From the NCBI RefSeq assembly GCF_030704535.1, contig NC_081807.1, forward strand, positions 2,955,001-3,019,000: DNA of 64,000 bases, read 5' to 3'. Shown in pieces: positions 45,977 through 57,586 of the stretch (positions are counted from its first letter, which is position 1; each line of letters opens with the position of its first letter). A program made the translations under genes and the position numbers. Under the pieces are notes generated by a model, which was not told where the DNA came from, did no database searches, and saw only the letters and a program-made list of their open reading frames with translations. Source of the DNA: Vitis vinifera. Taxonomy: Eukaryota > Streptophyta > Magnoliopsida > Vitales > Vitaceae.

Positions 45977-48900
45977 ATCAATTGTGGAACGGAGGTTGAT
46001 ACTGTAAAGGGCTTCATCTCCTCTCCATGTTGGGAATTTTCAATTTTGTATATTTGTAACTAGTTGTTTTAATATACTTCTAGTAGTCTTGTGCATTTGG
46101 GAATTTGCCGCATTTTCCTGATCTTCTTCTGTAGATAGAACCCAAGGCCTTGTTAGATTGGCAAGTCTTCTAAGGATCATGCTGCAATAGGTTCATTTCT
46201 CTGTAACCAGTTTTGATAGATGTACTTGCAAATTGTTGGTTTCTCATGGGAAATCAAGTGAAATGGGCATTTTTGTTTTGTTTAGAACTTAACAGTTACA
46301 CAGCATCCATTGATCATCAGATAATCCACTGTTTGATCTCGTAAATAACCAAATTGGCACCAGCGACTAGCCTCAACTTATGATTCTGTTCTTGCATGAC
46401 ATCAATGTTGGCCTCAACTTACATCTAATGATTTTGACTGTAGTGGTATATATTCTCCAAGAGAGTGACACCTTAAATGTCAGTAGCCAAGTTGACCTCT
46501 GCAACTAGCCTGGAGTTCTGATACTGATGCTTTTCTTCAATGTGGAGACTAGGAGAGAAGCTGGCATCTAATGCCAAACATATCCACCCGCTTGATTTTT
46601 CTCTGTTCTGATTCATTTCAGATTTCAGAAATAAATTCTCAGATATTTTTTTATTTAAAATTTTTCTTTCTTTCCTCTTTTAACTACTCTATAACAAAAC
46701 TAAACCTTGTTAGTTAGCTCACCGCCAGGTTATACCAAAATATTCCACTAGATGTTCTAGAGAAAGTGTTAGACAGGCATAGATTATCATGTCAAAGATC
46801 AGGGCTGATCATGTCAAAGATTCCAGATGGGGAGGCTTCTCCCAGAACAGTAGATGATTACCAGCCTTACTGAAATAATCCAGAGCGATCTTTCTGTAAT
46901 ATTCCACATTGAGTGGCAGTCTGTGTCTGGTTACTTGTATTATTACTGCAAGTATCCTGAAGGTAGAGCAAGCTCAAGATTTTTTATATTCAACATCTCT
47001 GCCAATTACCTTAACAGTCCACACAGGATTTCATGAGAGGTCCATGACCAACTATTTGAAACATGAACAAATAAGCAAACCTTGAAGGATGGCTTCCCAT
47101 GTAAATTAGATTAATATTACTTCTGAAGCCTGGCACTATGGTATGTCTGATCATTTGTAAAGTGGTTGCCAAGAAGTAAGACTCCATCATTAGATTATAA
47201 AATAATTGAAGACCTCCATTATTTCCTTTACAATGATGATCAAGTTTATCAATACAAGTCATGCTAAAGGTCTATGCTGTCCTACTAACTTCAATCTGAA
47301 CTAAGAGAAATTGCATCTGGAGCACATAGATTTGTACACGCCCTGCATTTTTACTACTCTACTCGTTATAACAACTGATCAGGAAAGGCCCCCCAATTAG
47401 GAATCTCTCAGAACCGAATGTAGAAGTATTAGACTAAACCACAGGATTGAACTGTGACAGTGATAAATAAGTTTAACAAAGGCACACAAACCAACAAAAA
47501 ACCCAGAACAGATGGCACTTAAAAACAGTGCTCCTGCATATATCCAGAAAATGGGAACTCAAACCACCTTTGAGATATAAGAACAGGGATTAATATAGCT
47601 TCTTTTAAGCATCTCTGACTAGAATCAAATCACTCACCCTCACAGGTACAACTTGAGGATTTCTAACTCAACTTGAGATTCTACCTCATCTTATCCTCAC
47701 TATGTGCAACCTCTAGCCTCTGCCAAATGCTTTCTGTCCTGGTTTCCTCATTTCAGCAACACTCAACATTCCCCTCCTCTTGTCTCTTATTGCCAACATT
47801 CTTACTTCTAAAGCAAGATTAGTCTCGTAAATGTCCTGTAAAATTTGTAAGTTAAAAACTAAATCACCCTCACCGAACTAACACCTCTTGCAACCTTGAT
47901 CTGTGGTTCTAAGTGTACTCTCCAACCTAGTGAACAATAATAAACAGACATTGATAACATTGGGATGGCTATTTTGTTAAAACAAGTAACCATCAGTCCT
48001 GGACCTCCTGGTTACTTAACAGTGAGGGTGTCTGGATGCAAAAAGGGGAGCTATCTACAAAAGCCAGCAAGAGGGACTTGAAATTTGGTGCCTTCTATTG
48101 TGGAAAGGATGTACAGATGTGGGCATTGTGAGCCATTTGGATGTATATCATATATATTGCTGCAATAATCTAAGTTATCTAACAAGCTCCTGAACTATAA
48201 AAACCAGACAAAGTACAGTGACTGACATTAATGTTTCCTATGGAAGTAAATTCTACAAAAGGTGGTCCAATTAGGGGACTCCAAGTATGCTGTCACAATC
48301 TTTACTTCTGACAAGGAAGAATTCCTGCTGACCTGGAAAGGTGTATCACTAAAAGCGCATTCAACACACTGCCAATCCACTGAGGTTCATCACAGACCCT
48401 GTGGTAAATTGGGAAAAATTGTGAACATCTTATATGCTTCCTCAAATTGAAGAAAGTGTCTTCAAGTTGTAATATCATCAAGGTTTAGTGCAATCCTGAA
48501 AAGCTCACACCCACACATAAACTGGTAATATACATTCCCAACAGGTGAACAAGAGCACATGTGAGGATGTTAGACACCTAAAACTTTCATCTACATTACC
48601 AATATTCCAAAGATTGACAAGTCAGGTGGATAGAATTGCATACTATTCATCAACCAGGAATGGTGTTCATAAACAAGGACATCAAAGAAATACAAGAATG
48701 GTCCCGTATGAAGCTGCTTTATCATGAATCTGAGCTTCAACAAACTTCATCAGAGACACATTAGAGAACAAAATTAGGTTCCTTTGATGTAAAATCTTTT
48801 GTTTTAACCATAACATAGGACTCCTGTATGTTAATGCAGCTGCTGGAGACACATAGCTTAATTATTCATTGATCTGACCAAACCGAAGAGTCAAATAAGC

Positions 48901-48988
48901 TCTCAATATGAAGGAAATAAATTTATATTGCAAGACCAACATAACCGCAGGTTACATAATAACAGAGCAAAGAAATTGTTGCTGTACC
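45977..48988. other. Intergenic region between lectin kinase and mTERF6-like genes
   Basis: No gene is recognised. Reading frames are at most about 83 codons (47011-47262, minus) and show no family match. The two flanking genes converge here, so both 3' untranslated regions lie at its edges. Confidence 0.55.
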
Positions 48989-49984
48989 TTAGGTAGGTCT
49001 TTCAATCAAATTAAACTTTAATAAGAACTTCTTTTGATTACAATCAAGCATTTCACTCAAGCTACATTCTATTTTCCTCTGTTCCAAAAGTTTTTGCCTC
49101 AACTCCAATGTCTTCTTTAAACCGCAACGGAAGAAGTCAGGATAGTTAACAACTTCATTAATATCTCTCTTCATTACTTCTACCAAAAACCTTATCCTAG
49201 GTTCTAAAGAATTCTTTATGCTCTTGATCAAAATAGGGGGATAACCAGACACTAGAGCTGCTATCTGTCCATCTTCAAACCCTCTTCTCTTTAGATAAGC
49301 AACATTGGGGCTCAGAATCTTGTTTGCATCTCTACAGAAGACTTCAGGGAAATTCATTGCCACTTTTTGAAGATCCTGCTCTGTCAGACCAATTAATTTC
49401 AAGAACTCTGAAGTAGGGCGTAGCCTTTTATCAACACTATAGCCCATGATAAATGGGTATTTCTGCAAAACTTTACCAATCATCCCCTCTCTGGTAAAGC
49501 CAAGACTAGCAAGAAAGTCAACAATTTGTGTAAGCTTAGATTCAATACTATAGCTGATGAGCCGAGGATTGACCAAGATCACCTTTCCAAGTTGCTTCTC
49601 AGGGACTCCCAGTGCCTGAAAGAAAGCCAGGAGGGGACAGAGCTTCTCTTCCACACTATGAGAGAGTATGTGAGGAAATTTGGCTATGGCTGAAGCAACC
49701 TCACTGGGTTTTGTTCCCAAAGTGGCAAGGCACTGGACCATAGGGACAATCTTCTCATTGAGGCCTAGAGCAAGGATTTTAGGGCACTTTGTAACAATGG
49801 AAGGTATCTTTCTATCCTGAATACCAATGGTTCTCAAGTAAGCCCAGTTCTCAGAGGCTCTGTCCCTGTGCACACCCTCTAAGCGCTTGCACTTCTTGAA
49901 CATTTCATGGATGCTCTTATCATCAAAACCTTTATCCCTGAAGAACCACATGATGCTACCATTTTGAGAGCTGCTGATTTCCAT
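48989..49984 (-). CDS. MTERF6: mTERF6-like organelle transcription termination factor
   Basis: This is a mitochondrial transcription termination factor family protein of 331 residues in one coding exon. Arabidopsis MTERF6 (PDE191) acts in chloroplasts on rRNA and tRNA-Ile gene transcription and maturation, and loss gives pigment-defective plants; the same role here is inference. The sequence is a series of mTERF helical repeats with the recurring proline-containing turn (KCPKILALGL, KFPHILSHSV, VNPRLISYSI, KYPFIMGYSV, NFPEVFCRDA, GYPPILIKSI). The start at 49984 (MEISSSQNGS) is chosen because it matches the family N-terminus and because an acceptor CTTTTTCAG lies 5 bases before it. An ATG 42 bases further upstream would lie in that leader intron. 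I see no strong transit peptide, which is also true, as I recall, of the short Arabidopsis protein. Divergent from the PPR gene. Confidence 0.93.
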   Translation of the reverse strand: MEISSSQNGSIMWFFRDKGFDDKSIHEMFKKCKRLEGVHRDRASENWAYLRTIGIQDRKIPSIVTKCPKILALGLNEKIVPMVQCLATLGTKPSEVASAIAKFPHILSHSVEEKLCPLLAFFQALGVPEKQLGKVILVNPRLISYSIESKLTQIVDFLASLGFTREGMIGKVLQKYPFIMGYSVDKRLRPTSEFLKLIGLTEQDLQKVAMNFPEVFCRDANKILSPNVAYLKRRGFEDGQIAALVSGYPPILIKSIKNSLEPRIRFLVEVMKRDINEVVNYPDFFRCGLKKTLELRQKLLEQRKIECSLSEMLDCNQKKFLLKFNLIERPT

Positions 49985-49989
49985 ATCCC

Positions 49990-50185
49990 CTGAAAAAGAT
50001 TTGGGTTGAAACATCAATGGCATCAAAACAGAGGCAGGATTAATTTAACTCTCAGGCCACCATGATTAGAAAGAAAAGGGAAATTTTAAAATTTACAGGC
50101 ATTGCAGCCAACCCAAAAACCCAATGAAATACTTGAATTGAAAATGCAAAGTATGCTAAGGATTATTCAAGAGAGAGATTCTTAC
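49990..50185 (-). other. Probable leader intron of mTERF6-like gene
   Basis: On the minus strand the donor GGAAAAG|GTAAGAATC (50186/50185) and the acceptor TCTTTTTCAG (ending at 49990) bound a 196-base intron that ends 5 bases before the ATG codon. Both sites are close to consensus. Confidence 0.65.
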
Positions 50186-50496
50186 CTTTTCCGAGAAAAT
50201 CAGGCGAGGAAAGAGGAAAAGGCTTCTACTTCACTTGCAGTGGACCATACCCATCCATGAAAATTATGAAATTGTGAAGGCAGAGGGTGCAGCAGAGGCT
50301 CTAACCTTATCTGTTGGTGTGTATATAAGATGTTTTACAAGGCTAGTGAGAAAAGAGGCCATGGCCCGCTATTACCCTTCTTGTTTTATTAAATTACCGA
50401 TTTGCCCCTAAAACCCTAAACCCTTATTGGTATTGGCCTCCAATTGCTTTCCTTGTCCTATTGATTGAGATCAGAATCACCTAGTTTGGTGGGGAG
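50186..50496. promoter_or_regulatory. Divergent promoter between mTERF6-like and PPR genes, with telo-box
   Basis: Fewer than 320 bases separate the mTERF6 leader exon from the PPR start codon. The motif AAAACCCTAAACCC at 50410-50423 is a telo-box pair. In plants such boxes are common in promoters of ribosome, translation and organelle-biogenesis genes. Shared use by both genes is inference. Confidence 0.6.
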
Positions 50497-51639
50497 ATGA
50501 TGCGGGCTTTGCAGGGTAAGGTTTCTAAGGTTGTTTTCTCTGATTGCTTGAAGGATCTTCTCCATTCATCTCATTCTTCTCCCTCCAACCCTTCACCATT
50601 GCCGTTGCCTCTACTGTTACGCCGTTTCAGCTCCATTGATGCTTCCAGTAGTACCCGTGGTGCAAGCAGGCGAGAAGATTTGGCAAACAACTCTGATCTC
50701 TTCAGTCCATCAACCGAGCCTGATGATGATACGTATGGACGAAAAAGCAGCAGCAGCTGCGGCGGCGGCAGCAGCAGCAATCCTCCTAACCCCATACCCA
50801 ACAGACCCTTGAGAGGTGAGCAACGAATGAATCGTCCCCCTCCTCATATCCCCCAGAGAAAACTTGGCCTCCCCAAAGACGAGGGAGTTGATAGAGCCTC
50901 CCAAGCTTCTCCCTTTAACCAACCCTCGCCTGCAGAAAAGGTGGGTGCCACATTAGAGGACGGTTTTCTTGAAAGATTCAAGCTCGGTGTCCAAAAAAAG
51001 GAACGCCCCCAAGAAAGTGCGGCCGCTCAGCCCTCCAGAGAACAAGACGCTAACCATGGCAAAGAGCAGCCGCCCCAAAACGCGGATGAGATTTTCAGGA
51101 AAATGAAGGAATCCGGTCTTATTCCCAATGCTGTGGCCATGCTTGATGGCCTCTGCAAAGATGGTTTGGTCCAAGAAGCCATGAAGCTTTTCGGTTTGAT
51201 GCGGGAGAAGGGTACCATTCCAGAGGTTGTGATATACACTGCTGTGGTTGAGGGCTTCTGCAAGGCCCGGCAGCTTAACGATGCGGTGAGGATTTTCAGG
51301 AAAATGCAGAATAATGGCATCTCACCAAATGCCTTTAGTTACACAGTATTGATTAGGGGAATGTATAAAGGTAATAGATTGGACATTGCTGTTGATTTCT
51401 GTGTTGAGATGTTGGAGGCTGGTCACTCCCCAAATGTGGCAACATTGGTGGATTTAATCCATGAGTTTTGTAAGGAGAAAGGTGTGGAAGAAGCAAAGAA
51501 TGTCATTGTAACACTCAAACAGAAAGGATTATTTGTTGATGACAAAGCTGTTAGAGAGTACTTGGACAAGAAAGGACCTCAATCACCATTGGTTTGGGAG
51601 GCATTCTTTGGGAAGAAAAGCCCACAGAGATCTTTTTGA
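50497..51639 (+). CDS. Pentatricopeptide repeat protein (At4g38150-like)
   Basis: This is a short P-type PPR protein of 380 residues in one exon, expected to bind organelle RNA. The N-terminus (MMRALQGKVSKVVF...LLLRRFSSIDASSS) is basic, Ser-rich and lacks acidic residues early on. It has RRFSS, typical of a mitochondrial or dual-targeting presequence. Residues about 50-175 are low-complexity linker with a Gly/Ser run. From about residue 195 at least four PPR units follow: EIFRKMKESGLIPN, AMLDGLCKDGLVQEAMKLFGLMREKGTIPE, IYTAVVEGFCKARQLNDAVRIFRKMQNNGISPN, SYTVLIRGMYKGNRLDIAVDFCVEMLEAGHSPN, then a degenerate unit. There is no E, DYW or SMR domain. An ATG at 50500 immediately follows the chosen one. 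Head-to-head with the mTERF6-like gene. Confidence 0.93.
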   Translation: MMRALQGKVSKVVFSDCLKDLLHSSHSSPSNPSPLPLPLLLRRFSSIDASSSTRGASRREDLANNSDLFSPSTEPDDDTYGRKSSSSCGGGSSSNPPNPIPNRPLRGEQRMNRPPPHIPQRKLGLPKDEGVDRASQASPFNQPSPAEKVGATLEDGFLERFKLGVQKKERPQESAAAQPSREQDANHGKEQPPQNADEIFRKMKESGLIPNAVAMLDGLCKDGLVQEAMKLFGLMREKGTIPEVVIYTAVVEGFCKARQLNDAVRIFRKMQNNGISPNAFSYTVLIRGMYKGNRLDIAVDFCVEMLEAGHSPNVATLVDLIHEFCKEKGVEEAKNVIVTLKQKGLFVDDKAVREYLDKKGPQSPLVWEAFFGKKSPQRSF

Positions 51640-54600
51640 GCTTCTTGTTTGAATGATAACTTTGTAAGTTATTATCTTCAGTCTTGATATTTCTTTCTAG
51701 TTTTAGGTCCTTTTGATTCCTTCATCCTCCTTGTTGAACCAGTGCATGAGTTCATTTTGGAGGACTATGATTTCAGATGTCACATGAGCTGTCTTTTACC
51801 TTTATGTCTCCTTAGATGTTATTGCAAAGCATATTTAGTCTATACAATAATTAGATTGCCTTTTTGACAAGTGTTAATATAACTATGTGTTGCAAAGTTT
51901 TTTTGATAACACTATTTCATGTTCATGGCCATGGTGGTCCTAATTAATGGAAGACTGCTTTAATGGTAAATTCATGGTATGCTGAATTGTGGTTTCGACA
52001 TTGGTGAAGAGTGGTTTGTTGGGCAGATTGAGGAAGAATAGGATTTAGCAAATCCAATTGGCATCTAGTAAGAAGTCAAAAGGAAAATAAAAAAGAAAAG
52101 GAATACAATGTAATGAGTTGGATATACTTGGGGTTTATTGTATGCCTCCTCTTAGGTGCTTTTAATATATTTTATCTTTTGCCCATCAAAAAAAAGAATA
52201 TAATGAGTCAGATACATGGGTTCTCTGGCTTTTAGGTACCCAGTATGTGGAAATTTTCTTATAGCAATTAAATAGAATAATGCCTATATTAAAATGTTCA
52301 GAAATTGAAATTCCATATTGAGCAAAACTTTATTAGTCCATCGGACCAAATGTCTTCAATAGATTCATAGACACAAGGAATCAAACATTGGAAATCCAAC
52401 ATCTTGAAGGCATGAAGAGCTATTACAGAAGGAATGGAAACCTAGTTCACTTTAAAGCTCAAGTGTTGGAGTTGACCTAGGAAGGTTTCTACAAGGATCC
52501 TCCAAAAATCTATGCTAGGACTTGTGTGCCAAAGAATCTCTAGATTGCTTGCAGAACTCATGATAACCACCATAATTTTGAGGTTGTATAAAATAATTTC
52601 AACAGAAGATCTAGTTAAAATAGAGAGATTTCTCAAGAAGTTGCCCTTGGGGCCTAGGTCAAGTAGCAAGGGGCTGATGATGGGATTTGCAAGATTCCAA
52701 GTAGAATTCCCTATGAGGAGGTAAAAAAAGTCACCTATAGACACACACACACACACACATAAATATACATACTCAAAAAGTTCAACAAGAGCCTGCTCAC
52801 CCTTCCTACTACAGATAATATTCCCAAAGGAATTATAGTTATAACCCGTGTCAATCTTAGGAAGTGGAGTGCCTAGCAAATTCTTAATCTTTGCCAAACC
52901 CTTAAAAATTGGAAATGGTTTCAGGAAAGGAATAATATAGTAAAATCGATGGAGTGCATCAGTTTCTGTAAGTGAACTATTAAGCCATTCAAGTTCTCCA
53001 AATAGCAATCTTTTAGGTAAATGATGTATGAAAAACCCTTAGATGGCCACCTACATCAAATTATTATATGCAAGGGCTTTGGTTTGTAGGGTTTGATGAA
53101 ATAAGCATAAGATTGGCTATGTCGAAGGTGTCTTATGATCTGAAATTAAAAGGAAACTATGGAAAAACTGTTAGATTGGCAATGGTTTTAGGTGTCTTAC
53201 AAGCTACAATCTAAAATTAGAAGGAAAATATTGCTGGAAGGTTTCTGTAAAGGTAGCAAGAACTACAGTTTAAGCATTATGTTGCTGTAAGGTTAAGGTT
53301 TGAATGAAGAAATACACAGAGAAATAGAAAAAGAAAATAAAAAATAAAGAAGGGGAGAGAAAGGAGTGAGAGGATAGGTGTGCTGGAAGTTTTCTGTAAA
53401 GCTAGCAAGAACTACAGTTTTAGCACTGGATTCGTGTAGTAAAGATTAAGATTTGGATAAGAATATATATATATATATATATATGTATAGAGAGGGAGAG
53501 AGAGAGGTGATAAAGAAAAAATCTAGAGTAAGAAACCCTCATTCCATTTTTTTTCTCGAAATTTGGAGTGGCTGAACCATGTAGGTGAAGGCTGCCCTAC
53601 CTCACCAGAAATCCTGGTAGCACTGCATGTGGTAGTATTTTCTCATTGGGAATTTAAAAGCAAAATCAGCAAAAGAAAATCACTACTTTTGAGTATAAAT
53701 GCAATGTTACAGGTGATTCATTAGACCCAAGATTGAACAAGAAGTTCTAGAATATGGAAAATGCATTATACTGAAGCTTAAGATGGAAGTCCAACATTGT
53801 CTGTCAAAATGGTAGCAATGTCATGCAGAATCCAGGTAAAGTCATGAAACCAGCATTTGTTGGCCCTTTGGAGATGTCCCATTCTCTGTATGCTGTGTCT
53901 GTTTCGAACAGAACAAACATCCTTAATTTCACTTGCACCACTTTCAAAGGGTACACAGGAAAAATGGGCTTAATTCAGTGCAGTTGGCACTTTTGTATCA
54001 TAATTGGTATTGCTTTCTTTATGGAACATTGAGCAAGTCTGGACTGCAATTATTCACTGGAGAAATGGGCCTATAACCAATTTGTTATGTTTTCCGTTAG
54101 CTTAAGAACATAGATAACAAACAACTTAGACAATACAAGGAAGAAGGCGAACTCCACATTGCAGAAGAGATGATTCATAATGCAGAAAAGATGATTCATA
54201 ATGTTGAAATAACTACGTCAATTGAGTTTGTAAGCAACAAGAGCAAATCTTTTCTTATAGGTGTGTTTTTCCTAGTACCTGAAATCAAATCTGGAATCTC
54301 CTCATCCCACCCCAACCACTTGCCAACTGAGCCAGCCCCCGGGGGCTAAACAAATTTGTTCATTTACCTTGCTAAAATGTTGACTTGGTTCCGGCTTTCA
54401 GAGAGATTCATCAGGAAGTAGCTTGTTTCAGGTTATCGTTTCTCTCCCAGTTTGAGGAATCCAGCTTAAATACAAAAATATGCAGTTGGTGAGCTGCCTG
54501 TGCCCACAGCTCTCCTTTTTGCTTAGGTTCTCTGTGGGCCAAAAGGCTCCTTGTCAGGTTCATTAGGTTGGTTGCATGTTCAACATTGGCACCTGGGGTT

Positions 54601-56257
54601 TCCATTAATGTGCCATGTGCATTTTCCATTCTGCCTCCCACTCTGCCACAGGCAAAACAGGCTGTTATTTGACCTTCCCTCTACTATCCACTCAAAATTG
54701 AGATACTGGAAATTTGCATGGGTCTTCTTCTACCCCATTCCAGTGAAATTTTCTTCTTGAGGCCATCCATTCTCACCTTTCTAGTCTTCTAATGCATCTT
54801 CCTCTTGTCCACATTACTTTATTCTGGTAAAATGGGAATTCTGGAAATCTAAGCCAAGTGATAATGGTTTTATCTTTGCCTCCCAAGGATTGACCCCAGT
54901 CTCCATTTTCTCACTGAAGGTTGTGATTACCAGTGACCCACGGTCCTCTAAAGCAAACTTTACCATCGTCCTTTTTGTTTGTGAATTGAAGAATTAGAAG
55001 TATTACACTTACTCAAAGTTCTCATTTTTCCCATGGGTTTCTGCAGTTTGATTATGTTCTCTATGAATCAGCAGCCTATGGTTTTCTTCAACATCTTGAC
55101 TTAATAAGCATTTCTCCATGATTTTTGCAGGCTGTCCCAAAAAAGTCCAGTCGAATTTGATTATTGGGGAAGTCCAAACAATCATTTTGTGTTGGTCTTG
55201 AGGGGAAACAACCTTTGTGTCACCAAGTCCACCCAGAGAATCCTTGTGGGACTTGCTCTTCCCCATGGGTTCATTTATCCCTTTTCTGCTTTGATTCTGG
55301 GTTATGTGACAAGCATGGATGTGCATTTGCAAATGAAGGGGTAATGCAGACAAGCCTTATAGAATTCACTCACTTTATAATTCGTTGACTTGTTGAGCTG
55401 TATTTGCTTGTAAAATGCCTTTGAAGTTGTGTGTGAAGGTGGGGTATTTCTGAAGTCACCACCACCTCAAGCTGTCATCACTAAGATTCAGCTGAGTTGC
55501 TTGTTTATCACTTATCAACCTAGATCACCCTAAGCCTAAAGCCTCGTTACAGTATTCAACATCTGACGGATGACAGCCCTCCAAACATCTCAAGGTCTCA
55601 CACAAGGGGTTGGCTGATTCCCCCCCACCACATGCCATGGTCGGTCATTGTTTAATCGATAAGAATTTAGTGTACAAGGTGCATCACCCCTAGGAGCTTC
55701 AAAGGGTATATAGAATTATAGATATATTCAAATGCTGCCAAAGAAGATCCCTGTGATTTGGTCGGTATTTATCTTTTCTAATAATCTAAGGTAGTCAAAA
55801 CCAAGGTTCCATCCTGGTGGGTCGCTCTGGGTCTTCCTTTCATCACACTAGGTTAGTGCATCATATAACTGCCCAAAATGAAGGCTGGGCCAGACAAATA
55901 ATTATATCCTTGTAACTGCCATTGGAAGAATTCTTAGTGCTGTCTTCAACCATTTCTATATGGAGAAGACCAGGAGGATGTAGGGCCGGCGCCGGCCATT
56001 ATAGATTTCAAAGTCAGACAATTGCCTAAGCAAAATATTAAACAGCATGTCAATTCTGAAACAACCTTAAACTATTCTTAATATGGAGTCTCCCGCCTCC
56101 CCCAAAGTCAAGGCGATTAAGTTAATCCCCAATAAATAAACAAACATTTGACTCTGCAATCCTTATTGCTACATAAACACTCATCCATCTCTATTAAGTT
56201 CAGAGCTCAGAGAGAGAGAGAGAGAGAGAGAGAGAAGAACAAAGGAGGGCATGCAAA
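51640..56257. other. Long intergenic region between PPR and RING-H2 genes
   Basis: No gene is recognised with confidence. A 188-codon minus-strand frame (53008-52442) is open but resembles no family I know, and part of it is a TG microsatellite read as CVCVCV. An AC repeat lies at 52741-52760 and a TA repeat at 53465-53484. Local duplications near 53109-53460 and 54163-54205 are described in the findings. The last bases before the RING gene carry a GA repeat (56211-56234) in its likely leader. Confidence 0.55.
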
Positions 56258-56674
56258 ATGATCTGTCTTATGTATGGCCAGTCTCGTTTTAGCTTTGTCA
56301 CCATCGTCTTCTACATTTGTGTTTGGATTCCATTCCTTCAAATTAAACAAGTTCTGCTCATGATATTCGGCTTCACCTTCTGCACATTCCACCATGACCC
56401 AACATGCATACAAGATGATTTTCCACTTCCAGTGGCTATGTTTGGTGATTTGGCTAGCAGAGATGGCAGCAGAATTGATGAAACGTGCCCCATTTGCTTG
56501 GTGGACTTTGAGAGGGAAGATGCAGTGACCCAACTCTCTCTGCGTGGCCACATATTCCATATGGGGTGCATTCAAGGTTGGCTAGACAGGTATCAGTTCA
56601 CCTGCCCACTCTGCAGGTCCTGCCTCTTGAATGTGGATGCTTGCCAAGCAAAATGTGCTCACCCACTAATATAA
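56258..56674 (+). CDS. Small membrane RING-H2-type protein (ATL18 position)
   Basis: A single-exon protein of 138 residues. An N-terminal hydrophobic region (about 11-45, FVTIVFYICVWIPFL and VLLMIFGFTFC) suggests a membrane anchor. The C-terminal half is a RING-H2 domain: CPICLVDF, then LRGHIFHMGC, then WLDRYQFTCPLC. RING-H2 proteins of this type are E3 ubiquitin ligases. The order of ligands is Cys, Cys, (Cys), His, His, Cys, Cys, Cys. The third ligand, normally Cys two residues before the first His, is Arg here (codon CGT; TGT would be Cys). Zinc binding at that site may be weakened, or the gene may be drifting. A GA-repeat leader lies just upstream. A second ATG is at 56270. Placement next to the PPR gene agrees with Arabidopsis At4g38140 (ATL18, 145 residues, from memory). 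Confidence 0.82.
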   Translation: MICLMYGQSRFSFVTIVFYICVWIPFLQIKQVLLMIFGFTFCTFHHDPTCIQDDFPLPVAMFGDLASRDGSRIDETCPICLVDFEREDAVTQLSLRGHIFHMGCIQGWLDRYQFTCPLCRSCLLNVDACQAKCAHPLI

Positions 56675-57252
56675 TCTTGTTAGCTTTTCTTCTTAAATCT
56701 TCAAAATAGGAATGATGATGTAGGGTTACTCTGATATCATTTGAATGGTTATTTATTTTTGCAATTCAGTCTCCATTTTGGCAGAGATTTGAGGATGTGA
56801 ATACATGTATTTGTGCACAAGGAATCAATCAAATGAAATGGGCTTTTGCAGCAAATCATGAAAAAATAGGCAATAACTTCTACTTTATTCTTATTCATAA
56901 AAAAAAAATATCTATATATTTTATTCAGTGAAAGTAAATAGTCAGATCCCTAGACCTCAACCATAAAATAGTTACAATACAATGAGAATACATGGAAGTA
57001 TATCTTGTGAAAAGCTGTATCAGAGGTTCTGCCCCCATAACTGCCCTACTCACTTTTTGCCATCTGGGGGATAGTCAACATTTGATCCTCCTCTCCAACT
57101 CCCCCCACTCAGAAAGTACCTACATGATACTATTGGATTCATTGCCTTTTTCTCCTTTCTGTACAATCTTTAGTCTTTGCCTTCTTAGGAGAGGGCAGGG
57201 CCAACATCCTGTCCAGTGCCATACTGCATTTCCCACTCACATACATAGATAC

Positions 57253-57346
<94 letters not shown>

Positions 57347-57586
57347 CATACTCCCAGCAATGAAGTAAACAACAGAGCATCTTCCCAATAAGTACTGCTA
57401 AAACTGAACCAAGGCAGCATTCCATGGTATGGAACAGGACACCCACATGAATTAAGGGGGAATAATGATGCTAATAAAACCGTATCAACCGAATAAAGAA
57501 GTATTGGAAGAATGGCAGATGTTTGGAGTGAACTCCAGAAAAAACCCTAAACTGATCTAAGTTGGTGGAGTAATTAGTGCAAACCT
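56675..57586. other. 3' flank shared by RING-H2 and PHOT2 genes, with long AT tract
   Basis: The two genes converge here. No further gene is seen; frames that read YIYIYI are translations of the AT repeat. The PHOT2 3' untranslated region should occupy the right-hand part. Confidence 0.6.
57265..57341. repeat. Long AT dinucleotide microsatellite
   Basis: About 76 bases of nearly perfect AT repeat, the longest in the window, lie just downstream of PHOT2. It is likely to be highly variable between individuals and a weak point for assembly. Confidence 0.93.

Noticed and set aside
56992-57446. Frames reading YIYIYIYI
   Set aside because: They are translations of the AT dinucleotide repeat.
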